The notes: generated by a model from the sequence alone, not told the origin. A stretch of 64,000 nucleotides of DNA from Streptomyces sp. TS71-3 (GCF_018327685.1 NZ_BNEL01000003.1:1116001-1180000); one strand, 5' to 3'. Shown: positions 35,989 to 45,317, counted from the first letter of the stretch. Made by a program: numbers and translations.

Positions 35989-38876
35989 CGGCTACCTCCG
36001 ACAACCAACTCGTTCGACGCCTCTCGCAGGTCTTCAATCCCGAGCACAGCGAATCGAGCTGCGCGAATGAGCACGGGAGAACGCAGCACGCACTTCAAGA
36101 GCCGGTCTCGTTCGGTCTCGTTCCAGCTAGCCAGAGAGCCAGGTCTGGTCACTAGGGCAAGCAGGAAGTCTGCGGCGGTGTGTGGATCATCGATGCCACT
36201 GGCTGCAGCGATGATGTGGATCGCTCTGGCGAATCCCTCGCTCAGCGCTGCCGGCGAGTCCGCCCATTGCCAGAGGTGGCTGGCAATCTGCTGGGCCGCA
36301 GCGCGCTGCTTGGGTGCCTGACCCACAAGTTCCTGCATCTCGTCGAGCACATCAGGTGGCCTGCGAGTGCCGACGGGAACGCGCTTGCGCTCCAGATGGG
36401 CCCACCTGCTTCCGGTGGCGAGGGACACGAGGGCCGTCGTGGCCTCGTTGAGAACCTGTTCTCGCTGATGATGAGCGAACGGATCTGCCGGCACGTCGGC
36501 GTCAAGCCAGCGGTGGTGGCCAAAGATGAGTTGCTTCATCTCGGACAACGACTTGTCTGTGTACCGGATGACCGGACGGTTGCTTGGTCTCTGGCGCAGT
36601 TGGTTCGGCTCGGGGGGCAAAACGATGGCCGCGGTCACATTGCCAGATGTCGCCTGCAGCAGTCCTCCACTCGGCGGGACGGCAATCGGTCGGCGGGAAT
36701 CGCAGCGCTCGCCAATCAGAGGAGCCTCCACCGGATACAGAAGCACCTGCGTGTCATCCCCGTCGGTCCGATCGATCAGGCGTGCCTCGTGCTCGCCATT
36801 GCGCCGCTTGGTGAGCACCCAGCGGAGCGGATGGAAGCCACGTTCGCAGACCAGGGAGGCGAAACCCACTCCGCTCCGGGACACCGATACTTCGCACGAC
36901 TCGGCCTCCTCGTAAGCGGCGAGCAGCTTTCTCTTATGCAGTTCCTGATCTGCCAACCTTTCCCATGCCATGTCGCTGAAAGGGAGCGAGATACTGTGAT
37001 GCGCCTGTGCCAGTGCATTTCCAGCATCGTCTCGCAACACGATCAACAGTTCCGCCTTCGTATTTGGCGGGCCGTCGATCGAGAGGCTCGCCCGACCATC
37101 CCAAAGTTCGGTCAGTTTCGGACGCGCTGGCGTGGCAAACAGCCGGATCCCTGACCCCTCTGTAGTTCCGTCCCAATTCGTGTGGGGGTCACAGATCGTG
37201 ATCGCCAGCGAACCACTTGTAACAGTCGCGCCCATGTCTGTGTTCAAAAGCGCGATGCCGACGTCATGGGTGCCCACCGTGAGGTCCTCAAGGGCAAAGA
37301 TTAATTCCGGTTTGTTAGCGGGCCACTCGAGCACAATAGGGAGCCCACCATCGACGGTTACCGCGCACATCTCCGTGGCCCGACTAGATCGCACCGCGAG
37401 CAAAGCCGGCTCCCCAGCCAGCCAGTCGACAGCACCCTCGCCGTCCCAGGCCCCGGGGATGAGCCCGACGGGCCGAACCGATAAATCCGTCACTACCGAC
37501 AGATTGGCCGTCGAGAGCTGGGCTATTTCGGTTTCGCCGATAATATCCGGCATCTTCATCTCGAGGGCATACACTCCTTCGGTCAGAACTGAAGCTTTGG
37601 CGACGTACGGTACCGGGGGCGGTCCACATCCGAGTCGTCCGATCAAGCAATATTCGTGACCCGGTCGCACGACCTTGCTCTTTACCTCGACGGCAATTCC
37701 ATCTGGTTGCTTCCGGAACACCCACCACGGCCCCTGTGTAATGGAGCAACGCTCCGCGATCAGGCTGTTCACGACCGACGAACCCCGCTCTAGTTGGATG
37801 ATGGGAATCTCGGGCCGAGGCCACGTGGACAGGGCTACTTCACCCGGGTACAGCAGTTTCCCACGGGGAAGCGGTTGACGGCGGCCCTCAACTTTCGGGC
37901 GGAGATTCCGCAGGTCCTGACCAACTTGATTCTGCAACGCCTGTAGCGGCGTAAGGTCAGGCAGCTCCAAATATGGCCGCCAACCGCCGTCTTCCTGTCG
38001 CAGCAGAAGCTTCGGGTTAGTGACGGCCGTGAGTGACTGCCCCCGCTCCATTGGTCTCCTGCCCGAGTTCATGGGAAGAAACCCACTTGAACGAATCAGG
38101 TTGGCCGAGTGCTTGGCGCGGGTCAGCCAAGTTCGCGACTGGCGTTCGTTGGTCAGGTCGTCAACCAGGCGGGCGAGCGTCGATCGCACCAGGTACGGGG
38201 AATCCTCGTCGTCGCCTGAGAGCATTGCGGCCGCCACCTGACCGAGGAGGCTCTGGTTGCTGCAGAAGATCTGGAAACGCTCGCTGTATCCACCCGTGCG
38301 CGAAGCCAGGCATGCACCCAGTGCGTGGGGATCACTAAGCAACTCTGCGGTCAATACTGCGCGCGACTCAAACAGAAGCTGCGCCAACTGTCGTTGCAGA
38401 TCAGCTGGTATGATGGCGTGCGTGATTGGCCAGGCGATGATGTTGAAGTTGGCCGCAAAGCTTCCCTTCGGCTCGGCCCCGCCGTAGTCGGCTGCGAATC
38501 GCTTGAACCACTGTTTTATGCGCTGACGGTTGGTGGTCACGCTCCAACCCGGACTGCTTTCCCAGCCCGGTGTTTTCTGGGCGAAGAGCGGCCAATACTC
38601 ATCTCCAACATACTCATAGCCGATCTCTGCTGCGTAAACTACAAAGGGTAGCCACCAGGTGCGAGAGTGAATATCGAGTCCCTGCCTGACAGCCCCACGC
38701 ACGGCAGCTAGAAGTAACTCGAAGTCGTTACTGCTGAGGTTGTGCTCCAGCACAAAGACGGGAGCCGCCGACTGGAGTGCCCGGCGATGTTCGTGAAGCG
38801 TTCGGAAGTGGTCATGCAGTCGCTTGTGCAGGTACTTGAGGAGCTCTACCGAACCGTCACGCGCCATCCCCTCCAT
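35985..38876 (-). CDS. Uncharacterised 963-aa first gene of the helicase operon (DruH-like position)
   Basis: This is a large soluble protein heading the operon, with ATG 38876 (a second ATG three codons later is equally likely). Well-marked stretches include ELLKYLHKRLHDHFRTLHEH, LSSNDFELLLAAVRGAVRQG, TWWLPFVVYAAEIGYEYVGD and ANFNIIAWPITHAIIPADLQ in the first 170 residues. These are Trp-rich and read like a conserved defence-family domain. The middle (~380-720) is beta-rich, as in repeated Ig-like folds. No nuclease or ATPase motif was seen. In type III Druantia a large protein without known domains, DruH, accompanies DruE; this gene fits that by size and partner only. Homology is not shown. 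Confidence 0.78.
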   Translation of the reverse strand: MEGMARDGSVELLKYLHKRLHDHFRTLHEHRRALQSAAPVFVLEHNLSSNDFELLLAAVRGAVRQGLDIHSRTWWLPFVVYAAEIGYEYVGDEYWPLFAQKTPGWESSPGWSVTTNRQRIKQWFKRFAADYGGAEPKGSFAANFNIIAWPITHAIIPADLQRQLAQLLFESRAVLTAELLSDPHALGACLASRTGGYSERFQIFCSNQSLLGQVAAAMLSGDDEDSPYLVRSTLARLVDDLTNERQSRTWLTRAKHSANLIRSSGFLPMNSGRRPMERGQSLTAVTNPKLLLRQEDGGWRPYLELPDLTPLQALQNQVGQDLRNLRPKVEGRRQPLPRGKLLYPGEVALSTWPRPEIPIIQLERGSSVVNSLIAERCSITQGPWWVFRKQPDGIAVEVKSKVVRPGHEYCLIGRLGCGPPPVPYVAKASVLTEGVYALEMKMPDIIGETEIAQLSTANLSVVTDLSVRPVGLIPGAWDGEGAVDWLAGEPALLAVRSSRATEMCAVTVDGGLPIVLEWPANKPELIFALEDLTVGTHDVGIALLNTDMGATVTSGSLAITICDPHTNWDGTTEGSGIRLFATPARPKLTELWDGRASLSIDGPPNTKAELLIVLRDDAGNALAQAHHSISLPFSDMAWERLADQELHKRKLLAAYEEAESCEVSVSRSGVGFASLVCERGFHPLRWVLTKRRNGEHEARLIDRTDGDDTQVLLYPVEAPLIGERCDSRRPIAVPPSGGLLQATSGNVTAAIVLPPEPNQLRQRPSNRPVIRYTDKSLSEMKQLIFGHHRWLDADVPADPFAHHQREQVLNEATTALVSLATGSRWAHLERKRVPVGTRRPPDVLDEMQELVGQAPKQRAAAQQIASHLWQWADSPAALSEGFARAIHIIAAASGIDDPHTAADFLLALVTRPGSLASWNETERDRLLKCVLRSPVLIRAARFAVLGIEDLREASNELVVGGSR

Positions 38877-39189
38877 GGGCTGGTGTCACCTCTCCTGGGT
38901 CTCGGATTGCCGTAGATAGTGTCCGACAGAGCACCGACACTTGAGGGGAGTGTCGCGCAAGATCGACTCTTGGGGTGGGGCCTGGGGTTTCGTGTGCAGT
39001 GGCGCCAGGAGACGTCTATCCTCGATTCTTCAGCAGCCGTGAGTGCATGGCCACGCTATTGGTTAGTCCTTTCCTTCCGTGTGATCGTGGCAGGGAATCG
39101 GCCTGGTCCCCTGCTTCAGCCAGTCTGGACTGGCCGGTTGCAACGGACCGCCCACCCGCCAGCAGACCCTGGACTAGGCGTAGCCCTCT
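38877..39189. other. Upstream region of the helicase operon
   Basis: About 310 bp with no gene. It should contain the promoter for the 963-363-helicase operon (minus strand). Confidence 0.5.
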
Positions 39190-39560
39190 TCAAAGCCGCG
39201 GATATCGCCCGGCACGTCGATCCCGCCCTGTCCGCCCGCTACCACGATCGGTCCGCCGGCAAGGGCACACATTCTAACTCCGACCTATGCACCCTTGGTG
39301 CCGTGTTGATCACTCGCTTGGCTGTCTGCTGGCGAAGCGACACCTTCTGCGAACTCCGCGAAAACGACGCCAACGAGATTACCGATGCCGAGGGACTGCA
39401 GATCTGCACGAGCCGCTACAAGGTCGACAAGACCGCCATGGTGAACGTCCGCGCCCGTCGACGAGCCCATCCGCTGAAGACCCCAACAACGAGTTGGCGC
39501 GAGGAGGAGTGGCGAAGCGCTCCATCGCCACCCTACGAACCGGGTACCCCTTGACGTTCG
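39190..39560 (+). pseudogene. Decayed C-terminal end of a transposase
   Basis: The translation carries KAADIARHVDPALSARYHD, LGAVLITRLAVCWRSDTFCE and RENDANEITDAEGLQI, followed by a basic segment. This is the layout of C-termini of IS110-like transposases in streptomycetes (DxDG-x-I-T-x-x-E-G region). Near 39490 the family-like text (RGGVAKRSIATLRTGYP) continues in another frame, so it is frameshifted, and the N-terminal two thirds are absent. It marks the right edge of the defence region. Family assignment is tentative. Confidence 0.5.
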
Positions 39561-39716
39561 TTAGGAATTCAACTGTCTGCGGGAGCTTAACCGGACCTGG
39601 TTCGATCGTCGCCCTTTGTGCGTGCGACGCCTGGACCCCGAGCCTTTACGTATGCGCTGGGTCCGGTGGAGCCAGAATGGACCGGGCGGGTGCCGGGCGC
39701 CGGTACCCTTGAGTGC

Positions 39717-41138
39717 ATGTCTGCTGCCCCGGTTCGCGTTCGTTTCGCCCCGTCTCCGACTGGCATGTTCCATGTCGGCGGTGCGCGGTCCGCTCTCTAC
39801 AACTGGGCGGTGGCGCGACAGTCCGGTGGCACGTTCGTCCTGCGGATAGAGGACACCGACGCGGCCCGGAACAAGCCGGAGTGGATCGACGGCATCATCA
39901 GCGCGCTCGCGGCGATCGGCATTCATGAGGCAGACCCCGCGTTCGAGGGGCCTTACTTCCAGTCGCACAACGCCGACCGACACAGGGAGGCCGCTCAGCA
40001 GCTCTTCGCGGGGGGCCAGGCGTACTACTGCGACTGCACCCGGGAGCAGCTGAGGGAGCGCACGGGGTCGGAGCATCTCGGGTACGACGGGTTCTGCCGG
40101 GATCGGGGGCTGCTCTTCGAGGAAGGCCGGGCGCTGCGGTTCCGGACGCCGGATGAGGGCTCGACGGTCGTGGTCGACCTGGTCCGCGGGGAGCCTGCGT
40201 TCCCGAACAGCGCGATCGAGGACTTCGTGATCGCGCGGGGTGACGGGTCCCCTGTGTTCCTGATCGCGAACGTGGTCGACGACCTGGACGAGGGCATCAC
40301 GCAGGTCATCCGTGGTGAGGAGCATCTGTCGAACACGCCGAAGCAGCAGTTGCTGTGGGAGGCGCTCGGTGCCGAGCCGCCGGTGTGGGCGCACCTGCCG
40401 GTGATCGTGAACGAGAAGCGGCAGAAGCTGTCCAAGCGCCGTGACAAGGTCGCGCTGGAGGACTACCTCGCGGACGGCTTCCTGCCCGAGGCCATGACGA
40501 ACTACCTGATGCTGCTGGGCTGGGGCCCGGGGGATGACCAGGAGATCCGGCCGTCCGAGGAGCTGGAGCGGCTCTTCCGGCTGGAGGACGTCAACACCGC
40601 GGCGGCCTTCTTCGACGTGAAGAAGCTGACGGCGTTCAACGGCGAGTACATCCGCGCCCTGGCACCGGAGCAGTTCGCCGCCGCGTGCGTGCCGTGGCTC
40701 GTGGCTCCGTACGCGCCGTGGCGGCCGGAGGCGTTCGACCGGAAAGTCTTCGAGGCAGCGGCGCCCCTGGCGCAGACTCGCCTGGCGCTGCTGTCGGAGA
40801 TCACGAACTACGTGGACTTCCTGTTCCTCGATGAGCCGGTCCAGGATGAGGCGTCGTGGAACAAGGTGATGAAGGCCGGCGCCAACGACGTGCTGCGCGA
40901 CGCCCGCGCCGAGATGGCCGCCGTCGCCGAGTGGCGGGCGGATGACCTGAAGGCTGTTCTGCTGGCCGTTGGTGAGAAGCACGGGCTGAAGCTGGGCAAG
41001 GCCCAGGCGCCCGTACGGGTCGCGGTCACCGGCCGGACGGTGGGACTTCCGCTGTTCGAGTCCATGGAGCTGCTCGGCCGGGAGCGCGTTCTGGCCCGGC
41101 TGGACGCCGCGGCCGAGAAGCTGGCCGCGCAGGCGTAG
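39717..41138 (+). CDS. gltX: Glutamyl-tRNA synthetase, divergent second-copy type
   Basis: A 473-aa class I aminoacyl-tRNA synthetase that charges tRNA-Glu. The HIGH-type motif reads [20 protein letters not shown], and KMSKS appears as [11 protein letters not shown]; both are intact. [10 protein letters not shown] and [12 protein letters not shown] are also normal. The N-terminal half ([26 protein letters not shown]) differs from the housekeeping GltX I know from streptomycetes, while the C-terminal part ([20 protein letters not shown]) is close to it. This suggests a paralogue. It converges with the glycosyltransferase-radical SAM operon 12 nt away and may supply Glu-tRNA to that pathway or serve as a resistant spare; both are inference. 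Confidence 0.88.
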   Translation: MSAAPVRVRFAPSPTGMFHVGGARSALYNWAVARQSGGTFVLRIEDTDAARNKPEWIDGIISALAAIGIHEADPAFEGPYFQSHNADRHREAAQQLFAGGQAYYCDCTREQLRERTGSEHLGYDGFCRDRGLLFEEGRALRFRTPDEGSTVVVDLVRGEPAFPNSAIEDFVIARGDGSPVFLIANVVDDLDEGITQVIRGEEHLSNTPKQQLLWEALGAEPPVWAHLPVIVNEKRQKLSKRRDKVALEDYLADGFLPEAMTNYLMLLGWGPGDDQEIRPSEELERLFRLEDVNTAAAFFDVKKLTAFNGEYIRALAPEQFAAACVPWLVAPYAPWRPEAFDRKVFEAAAPLAQTRLALLSEITNYVDFLFLDEPVQDEASWNKVMKAGANDVLRDARAEMAAVAEWRADDLKAVLLAVGEKHGLKLGKAQAPVRVAVTGRTVGLPLFESMELLGRERVLARLDAAAEKLAAQA

Positions 41139-41150
41139 CCGGCCGTCCTG

Positions 41151-42137
41151 TCAGGCGACCTTTGCGAGGAGGTCGCCCCAGGCGTTGCCGAAGTAGTTCA
41201 GGTCGAACTGGGCCAGGGCCTCATACGCGGTCTTGTCCTCGGGTCGGGGCGCCGCCGCACGTTCCCGGATCTGTGCTGGCAGGCGGCCGAGGTCGGGGGC
41301 CGGCTGCCCCGTCAGCGCGGCGAGGTCGCCCAGCCCGGCCACCGGGCGGATCAGGCAGGGCAGGCCGAGCAGTAGGGCTTCGGCCGCGCAGCGGCTCCAT
41401 CCCTCGCGCATCCAGGGAAGGAAGACGCCGACGTCGCAGGCGCGCAGCAGCCGCAGGTAGCGCTCGCGCTCCAGGTCGTAATGGGCGCCGTCGAAGCTGA
41501 CGGTGTTGCTGCCGCTGGTGATCACCCGAAGCCCGGGGTCGCCGGCCAGTGTTGCCGCGACCTCCTCGGTGCCCTTCCAGTGCACGGCCTTGCCCGCGTA
41601 GACGGCGATCGTGTCCGGTGGCAGTCCGAACTCTGCTCGGCACTGCACCCGGTCGTAGCCGCGCGCCCGTTCCACCTCTGCCATGTCGAAGGCGTTGTAG
41701 ATCACCCGCACATTGCGCACGCCTCGGGCGCGAAGGAATTCGGCCCAGTACGGGGCGACGCACACCACGGCGGCGCACTGGGGCAGGACCTGGAACAGCC
41801 GCTCCCAGAGCATGGCCTCGAATGGGGCAGAGTCGTGCTGTAGCGGTTCGTAGTGGTGCAGGAGGAGCACGGTGCGGGCTCGCATCGCCGGAGTGAAGAG
41901 AAGGAGGCTCAGGTCGTCCCAGACGAAGGAACCGGTCGTGCTGTGCAGGGCTCGGATGGTGGGAGCCAGGCGGGTGAGGTGGCGCAGCTTGCGCCAGCGG
42001 CGGGCGCGGTAGGTGCGCTTGTGGTCCGGCACCGTGCGCCACTCCACGTCGTCGGCCGTGACGTCGTGGAGCATGCGCAGGTAGGCCCGTCCGCCGGTTC
42101 GGCCGATCGGTTCCATCGAGTACACGATCCGTTTCAT
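41151..42137 (-). CDS. Glycosyltransferase (GT4-like), last gene of the biosynthetic operon
   Basis: A 328-aa GT-B-type enzyme. The N-terminus KRIVYSMEPIGRTGGRAYL carries a Gly-rich acceptor loop. The donor side includes IAVYAGKAVHWKGTEEVA and a C-terminal region FLPWMREGWSRCAAEALLLG with Glu residues in the E-x7-E position, followed by GLPCLIRPVAGLGDL. It is shorter than average for the family (usually 360-420 aa). ATG 42137 overlaps the stop of the HD gene (ATGA). Sugar donor and acceptor are unknown. Confidence 0.86.
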   Translation of the reverse strand: MKRIVYSMEPIGRTGGRAYLRMLHDVTADDVEWRTVPDHKRTYRARRWRKLRHLTRLAPTIRALHSTTGSFVWDDLSLLLFTPAMRARTVLLLHHYEPLQHDSAPFEAMLWERLFQVLPQCAAVVCVAPYWAEFLRARGVRNVRVIYNAFDMAEVERARGYDRVQCRAEFGLPPDTIAVYAGKAVHWKGTEEVAATLAGDPGLRVITSGSNTVSFDGAHYDLERERYLRLLRACDVGVFLPWMREGWSRCAAEALLLGLPCLIRPVAGLGDLAALTGQPAPDLGRLPAQIRERAAAPRPEDKTAYEALAQFDLNYFGNAWGDLLAKVA

Positions 42138-42757
42138 GGACGTACCTCCTGCTGGTGGCGGACGTATTCGTGGTGGAGCAGTGCGTGCGCGGTTGCTAGC
42201 TGCGGGCTCAGGGGCCGGGCAGCCTCGGCGAGCGGGAGGTGGAAGTCGGCCAGGTTCCGTATGAATTTCGACCTGCGCTCGCTGTTCGGTGAGGCTGCCA
42301 GGTCCCGGAGATTGTGGACGCGGTCGGCCAGACGTACCAGGAGATCCTCCGCGGGAAGGGCCGCTGTCTTCATGCGCCAGCGGATCTCGTCGCCGGGTTC
42401 CTTCGGGCGGCGTGCGAGCCGGTGGTCCGGCGTCATGGCGCGCAGGCGGGCGGCGAAGACTTCACCGAGCTGGTGGACGACGAGGGACTCCGAGCCGGGA
42501 TCGACCTCCAAGGCGTCGTGCAGGAGACCGACGAGGAGCGTCTCGGGCAGTGTCACGCCGAGCTCGGAGCGGAGGATCGTTACGACGGCGAGTGGGTGAT
42601 GGAGGTAGGGCGTTCCCTGGTCCCGGGTGTGGCCGGCGTAGATCGTGAGGGCCAGGCCGGCGGCGACGCGGGCGCGGGAGTGGCTCTGGAACGGCCATGC
42701 CCTGGCGCCGAGCGTCGCCAGGAGGTGGGCGAGATCGATGGAGGCCATCTCCGTCAC
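42134..42757 (-). CDS. HD-domain phosphohydrolase resembling RSH/MESH1 (ppGpp hydrolase) proteins
   Basis: A 207-aa single-domain protein. AGHTRDQGTPYLHHPLAVVT contains the first His, VGLLHDALEVDPGSE the HD pair and VRLADRVHNLRDLA the final Asp, which together match the metal-binding pattern of small alarmone hydrolases. No synthetase or regulatory domain is present. It starts at GTG 42757 within a GTGA overlap with the carbamoyltransferase; ATG 42748 is an alternative. In this pathway it may hydrolyse a nucleotide-linked intermediate rather than ppGpp; the sequence does not decide. Confidence 0.84.
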   Translation of the reverse strand: MTEMASIDLAHLLATLGARAWPFQSHSRARVAAGLALTIYAGHTRDQGTPYLHHPLAVVTILRSELGVTLPETLLVGLLHDALEVDPGSESLVVHQLGEVFAARLRAMTPDHRLARRPKEPGDEIRWRMKTAALPAEDLLVRLADRVHNLRDLAASPNSERRSKFIRNLADFHLPLAEAARPLSPQLATAHALLHHEYVRHQQEVRP

Positions 42758-44478
42758 CCTTCTCGTGTGCCCGGCCGGGCCGGTTCGCGGGGGTCAGGGA
42801 CGTGGTCCGCTAGCAGGAGCGTGTCCCCGACGGCGAGGGCGTCGAGTCCGAGGTCGGCTGCGGCGGGTACGGCCTGCTCGGCGGTGCGCAGGATGGGGGT
42901 GCCCTTCCGGTTGAAGGAGGTGTTCAGCAGGAGCGGTAGGCCCGTGCGCTGGTGGAAGTGCTCCAGGAGTTCGCGCAGGCCGCGGTGGTCAGCGGCGACG
43001 GTCTGGACGCGCGCGGTCCCGTCGTGGTGGGTCACCGCGGCCACGCGTTCGGCTTGGCCGGGCCGGACGCGGGCGACGCGGTTCATGAACGGATCGCCTT
43101 CCGTCTCGAACCAGTCCGCCGTGTGCTCTGCAAGCACGGCGGGCGCGAAGGGGCGGTAGGCGGCGCGCTTCTTGATCGCGTTGAGCCGGTCCCGGGTTCG
43201 TGCGTGGCCGGGGTGGACGAGGACCGAGCGGTGTCCGAGGGCGCGTGGTCCGAATTCGAGCTGGCCCTGTACCCAGCCGACGATGCTGCCCTGCGCGAGG
43301 AGCGCGGCCACGGTCGGGGCGAGGCCCTCGCCGAGGTGGGGCAGGAGGTGGTAGCCGGAAGGTACGGCTCCCCTCGGCAGCGGGCCCGGCTCCGGGCCCC
43401 AGGCCGCGTCGGTCGGCACCGGAAGGCGTTCCTGCCCGAGCTGGTAGTGCCAGCCGTACAGGGCGGCGCCGACGGCGGTGCCCGCGTCGTGTGGTGCGGG
43501 CGCCACGTGGAGGGTGTCGAAGCCGGTGTCGGCGGCCAGGTGGCCGTTGAGGTGGGAGTTAAGGGCGCATCCGCCGGAGAACACCAACGTGGCGGCCCCG
43601 GTGAGCCGTTGCAGGTGGCGGGCGATGTGGACGACGGATCCGGAGAAGACCTGCTGGACGGCGGCTGCCAGGTCGGCACGTTCGCGTTCTGGTTGTTGCG
43701 CGACGTTGCCGGTTGTCCAGGCTCGGCCGTCGAGCAGCAGTGGCGTGGTGCTGTCTGCTGAGCCCCATGGATCGGTGATGCGGATGTCGCCGTCGTCACC
43801 GAGATGGACGAGTTCGCGAACCTGCGCTTCGTAACGCTGGGGGTCGCCGAAGGCAGCGAGAGCCATCATGCTGCCCTCGGGTTCGTCCCCGGGTGGGATC
43901 ACCCGTCGGGCGAGGTTCCGGTAGAAGTGTCCGAGGGAGGAGTGGACGCGCCGTGGACCGAGAGGACCGGGGAGGACGGTCGGCATGCTCTGGTGGAGGC
44001 GGTCGATGCTGTCGGGGTGCAGGTCGTAGCCCGTGATGCGTTCGCGGCCCGGTCCGAAGTCGGAGCCGAGGGAGGAGCCGCCGGCGTCGATGACCAGGCC
44101 CGCCGCGTGGTCGTGCCCGGAGAGCAGGTAGCCGGAGAGTACGTGGGCCGTGTGGTGGGACAGGAGGCGGAGGCGTTCGCCGAGCGGGGTGGGCAGGAGG
44201 GTGGCGAGTTCGTGTCGTTCCGGGGCCAGCCACCAGCCGGCTGCGGGGGTGGGGCGCATGGATGCCGCCCAGACGGCGTCCACGTCCTGAGGTTCGATGC
44301 TGGCCGCCTCCAGGCACCACTGGAGTGCATGGGTAGGGGCGGTGAGTGTGCCCTTGCGGGTGGGGTGGTTGTGCTTGATGCCGCTCCAGCGTTCCTCCTC
44401 AGCCGCGTAGAGGTGGCCGTCGACGATCAGGGCGGCGGCGGTGTCGTGGTGGAAGTTCAGTCCGAGGACCGCGGGCAT
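42754..44478 (-). CDS. NodU/TobZ-type O-carbamoyltransferase
   Basis: A 574-aa enzyme transferring carbamoyl from carbamoyl phosphate, via carbamoyl-adenylate, to a hydroxyl group, as in NodU, TobZ and NovN. The N-terminal Kae1-like part begins VLGLNFHHDTAAALIVDG and includes SHHTAHVLSGYLLSG with metal-binding His residues, followed by VIDAGGSSLGSDFG. The middle has LVFSGGCALNSHLNGHLA, and the C-terminal YrdC-like part includes GQLEFGPRALGHRSVL and LLLNTSFNRKGTPI. Full family length. It is the clearest tailoring enzyme of the operon and implies a carbamoylated sugar or polyol product. Confidence 0.94.
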   Translation of the reverse strand: MPAVLGLNFHHDTAAALIVDGHLYAAEEERWSGIKHNHPTRKGTLTAPTHALQWCLEAASIEPQDVDAVWAASMRPTPAAGWWLAPERHELATLLPTPLGERLRLLSHHTAHVLSGYLLSGHDHAAGLVIDAGGSSLGSDFGPGRERITGYDLHPDSIDRLHQSMPTVLPGPLGPRRVHSSLGHFYRNLARRVIPPGDEPEGSMMALAAFGDPQRYEAQVRELVHLGDDGDIRITDPWGSADSTTPLLLDGRAWTTGNVAQQPERERADLAAAVQQVFSGSVVHIARHLQRLTGAATLVFSGGCALNSHLNGHLAADTGFDTLHVAPAPHDAGTAVGAALYGWHYQLGQERLPVPTDAAWGPEPGPLPRGAVPSGYHLLPHLGEGLAPTVAALLAQGSIVGWVQGQLEFGPRALGHRSVLVHPGHARTRDRLNAIKKRAAYRPFAPAVLAEHTADWFETEGDPFMNRVARVRPGQAERVAAVTHHDGTARVQTVAADHRGLRELLEHFHQRTGLPLLLNTSFNRKGTPILRTAEQAVPAAADLGLDALAVGDTLLLADHVPDPREPARPGTREG

Positions 44479-44502
44479 GGTCGGTTACCTCCGGTCTCGG
44501 GT

Positions 44503-45300
44503 TCAGGCGGTGAGGGCAGGGGTGGGGACGGCACCGGACCCCGAGTCGGTGTACTCGTGGCAGCGCAGGCAGAAGCGGAAGTGGTGGCTGCGCGGGGCGA
44601 ACACCTTGGCGGCGAAGTCCTCGTCCCAGATGGTGAACTCGCTGTCGTCCTTGGCCATCGCGTTGAAGCAGCGATAGCAGGATCCGTCCATCTCGATCAT
44701 CAGGTGCTGGTCGAGGTAGCGGTCGCAGATCCCGCGCAGTTCGTTGGCCGGCTGGCCGACGTCGACGTGGTGCACGTGGTTGGTGACGTGGATCGCGCCG
44801 TGCCTGTCGCACAGGTCCGCGAGCTGTACCAGGCGGGGGGAGGTGATGCCTTCCAGGACGCTGTTGACGACCACGGTCTTTCCCGCTGCGCGGAGGCGGG
44901 GGACGACGGTGTGCACCTCGTCGTAGTTCCCGTGTTCGTCGTCGCAGCCGATGAGGATCTGGTCGTACGAGCGGAGGGCCGCCTCCATGATCTTCGCGTT
45001 GCGAGCCAGGGTGATGGCGTTCGTGCCCAGGACCATGACCTTGTCCGGCAGGCGGGTCCGTGCTGCCTCGCTCAGCCATGGGAAGTCCCGGTGCACGGTG
45101 GGCTCGCCGCCGTTGATGTGCAGCTGCTGGAAGGGGATCTCTTCCAGCCGGGTCAGGATGGTGGAGAACAGGTCCAGGGACATGTTCTCGCCCTGGGCGC
45201 CGTCGGCGAAGATGCAGAAGTCGCAGGACCGGTTGCACTTTGTGGTGATCTTGATCTTCGCGGTCTTGAGGGTGCGGGGAATGGATGGGCGCAGGTGCAT
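44503..45300 (-). CDS. Radical SAM enzyme with short SPASM-like C-terminus
   Basis: A 265-aa protein. The cluster motif CNRSCDFC binds the [4Fe-4S] used to cleave S-adenosylmethionine, and NGGEPTVH is the GGE motif. The end carries CYRCFNAM and CLRCHEY, four Cys likely to hold an auxiliary cluster. ATG 45300 is preceded by AAGGAG. The neighbouring second radical SAM protein differs in type. The reaction is unknown; family members perform peptide cross-links, epimerisation, methyl transfer or dehydrogenation. It lies 24 nt upstream of the carbamoyltransferase gene. Confidence 0.88.
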   Translation of the reverse strand: MHLRPSIPRTLKTAKIKITTKCNRSCDFCIFADGAQGENMSLDLFSTILTRLEEIPFQQLHINGGEPTVHRDFPWLSEAARTRLPDKVMVLGTNAITLARNAKIMEAALRSYDQILIGCDDEHGNYDEVHTVVPRLRAAGKTVVVNSVLEGITSPRLVQLADLCDRHGAIHVTNHVHHVDVGQPANELRGICDRYLDQHLMIEMDGSCYRCFNAMAKDDSEFTIWDEDFAAKVFAPRSHHFRFCLRCHEYTDSGSGAVPTPALTA

Positions 45301-45317
45301 ACCGGGCTCCTTGCGTG

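Noticed and set aside
39555..39716. T-box or leader riboswitch before gltX
   Set aside because: The T-box antiterminator core and a specifier stem are not present; only ordinary GC-rich spacing is seen.
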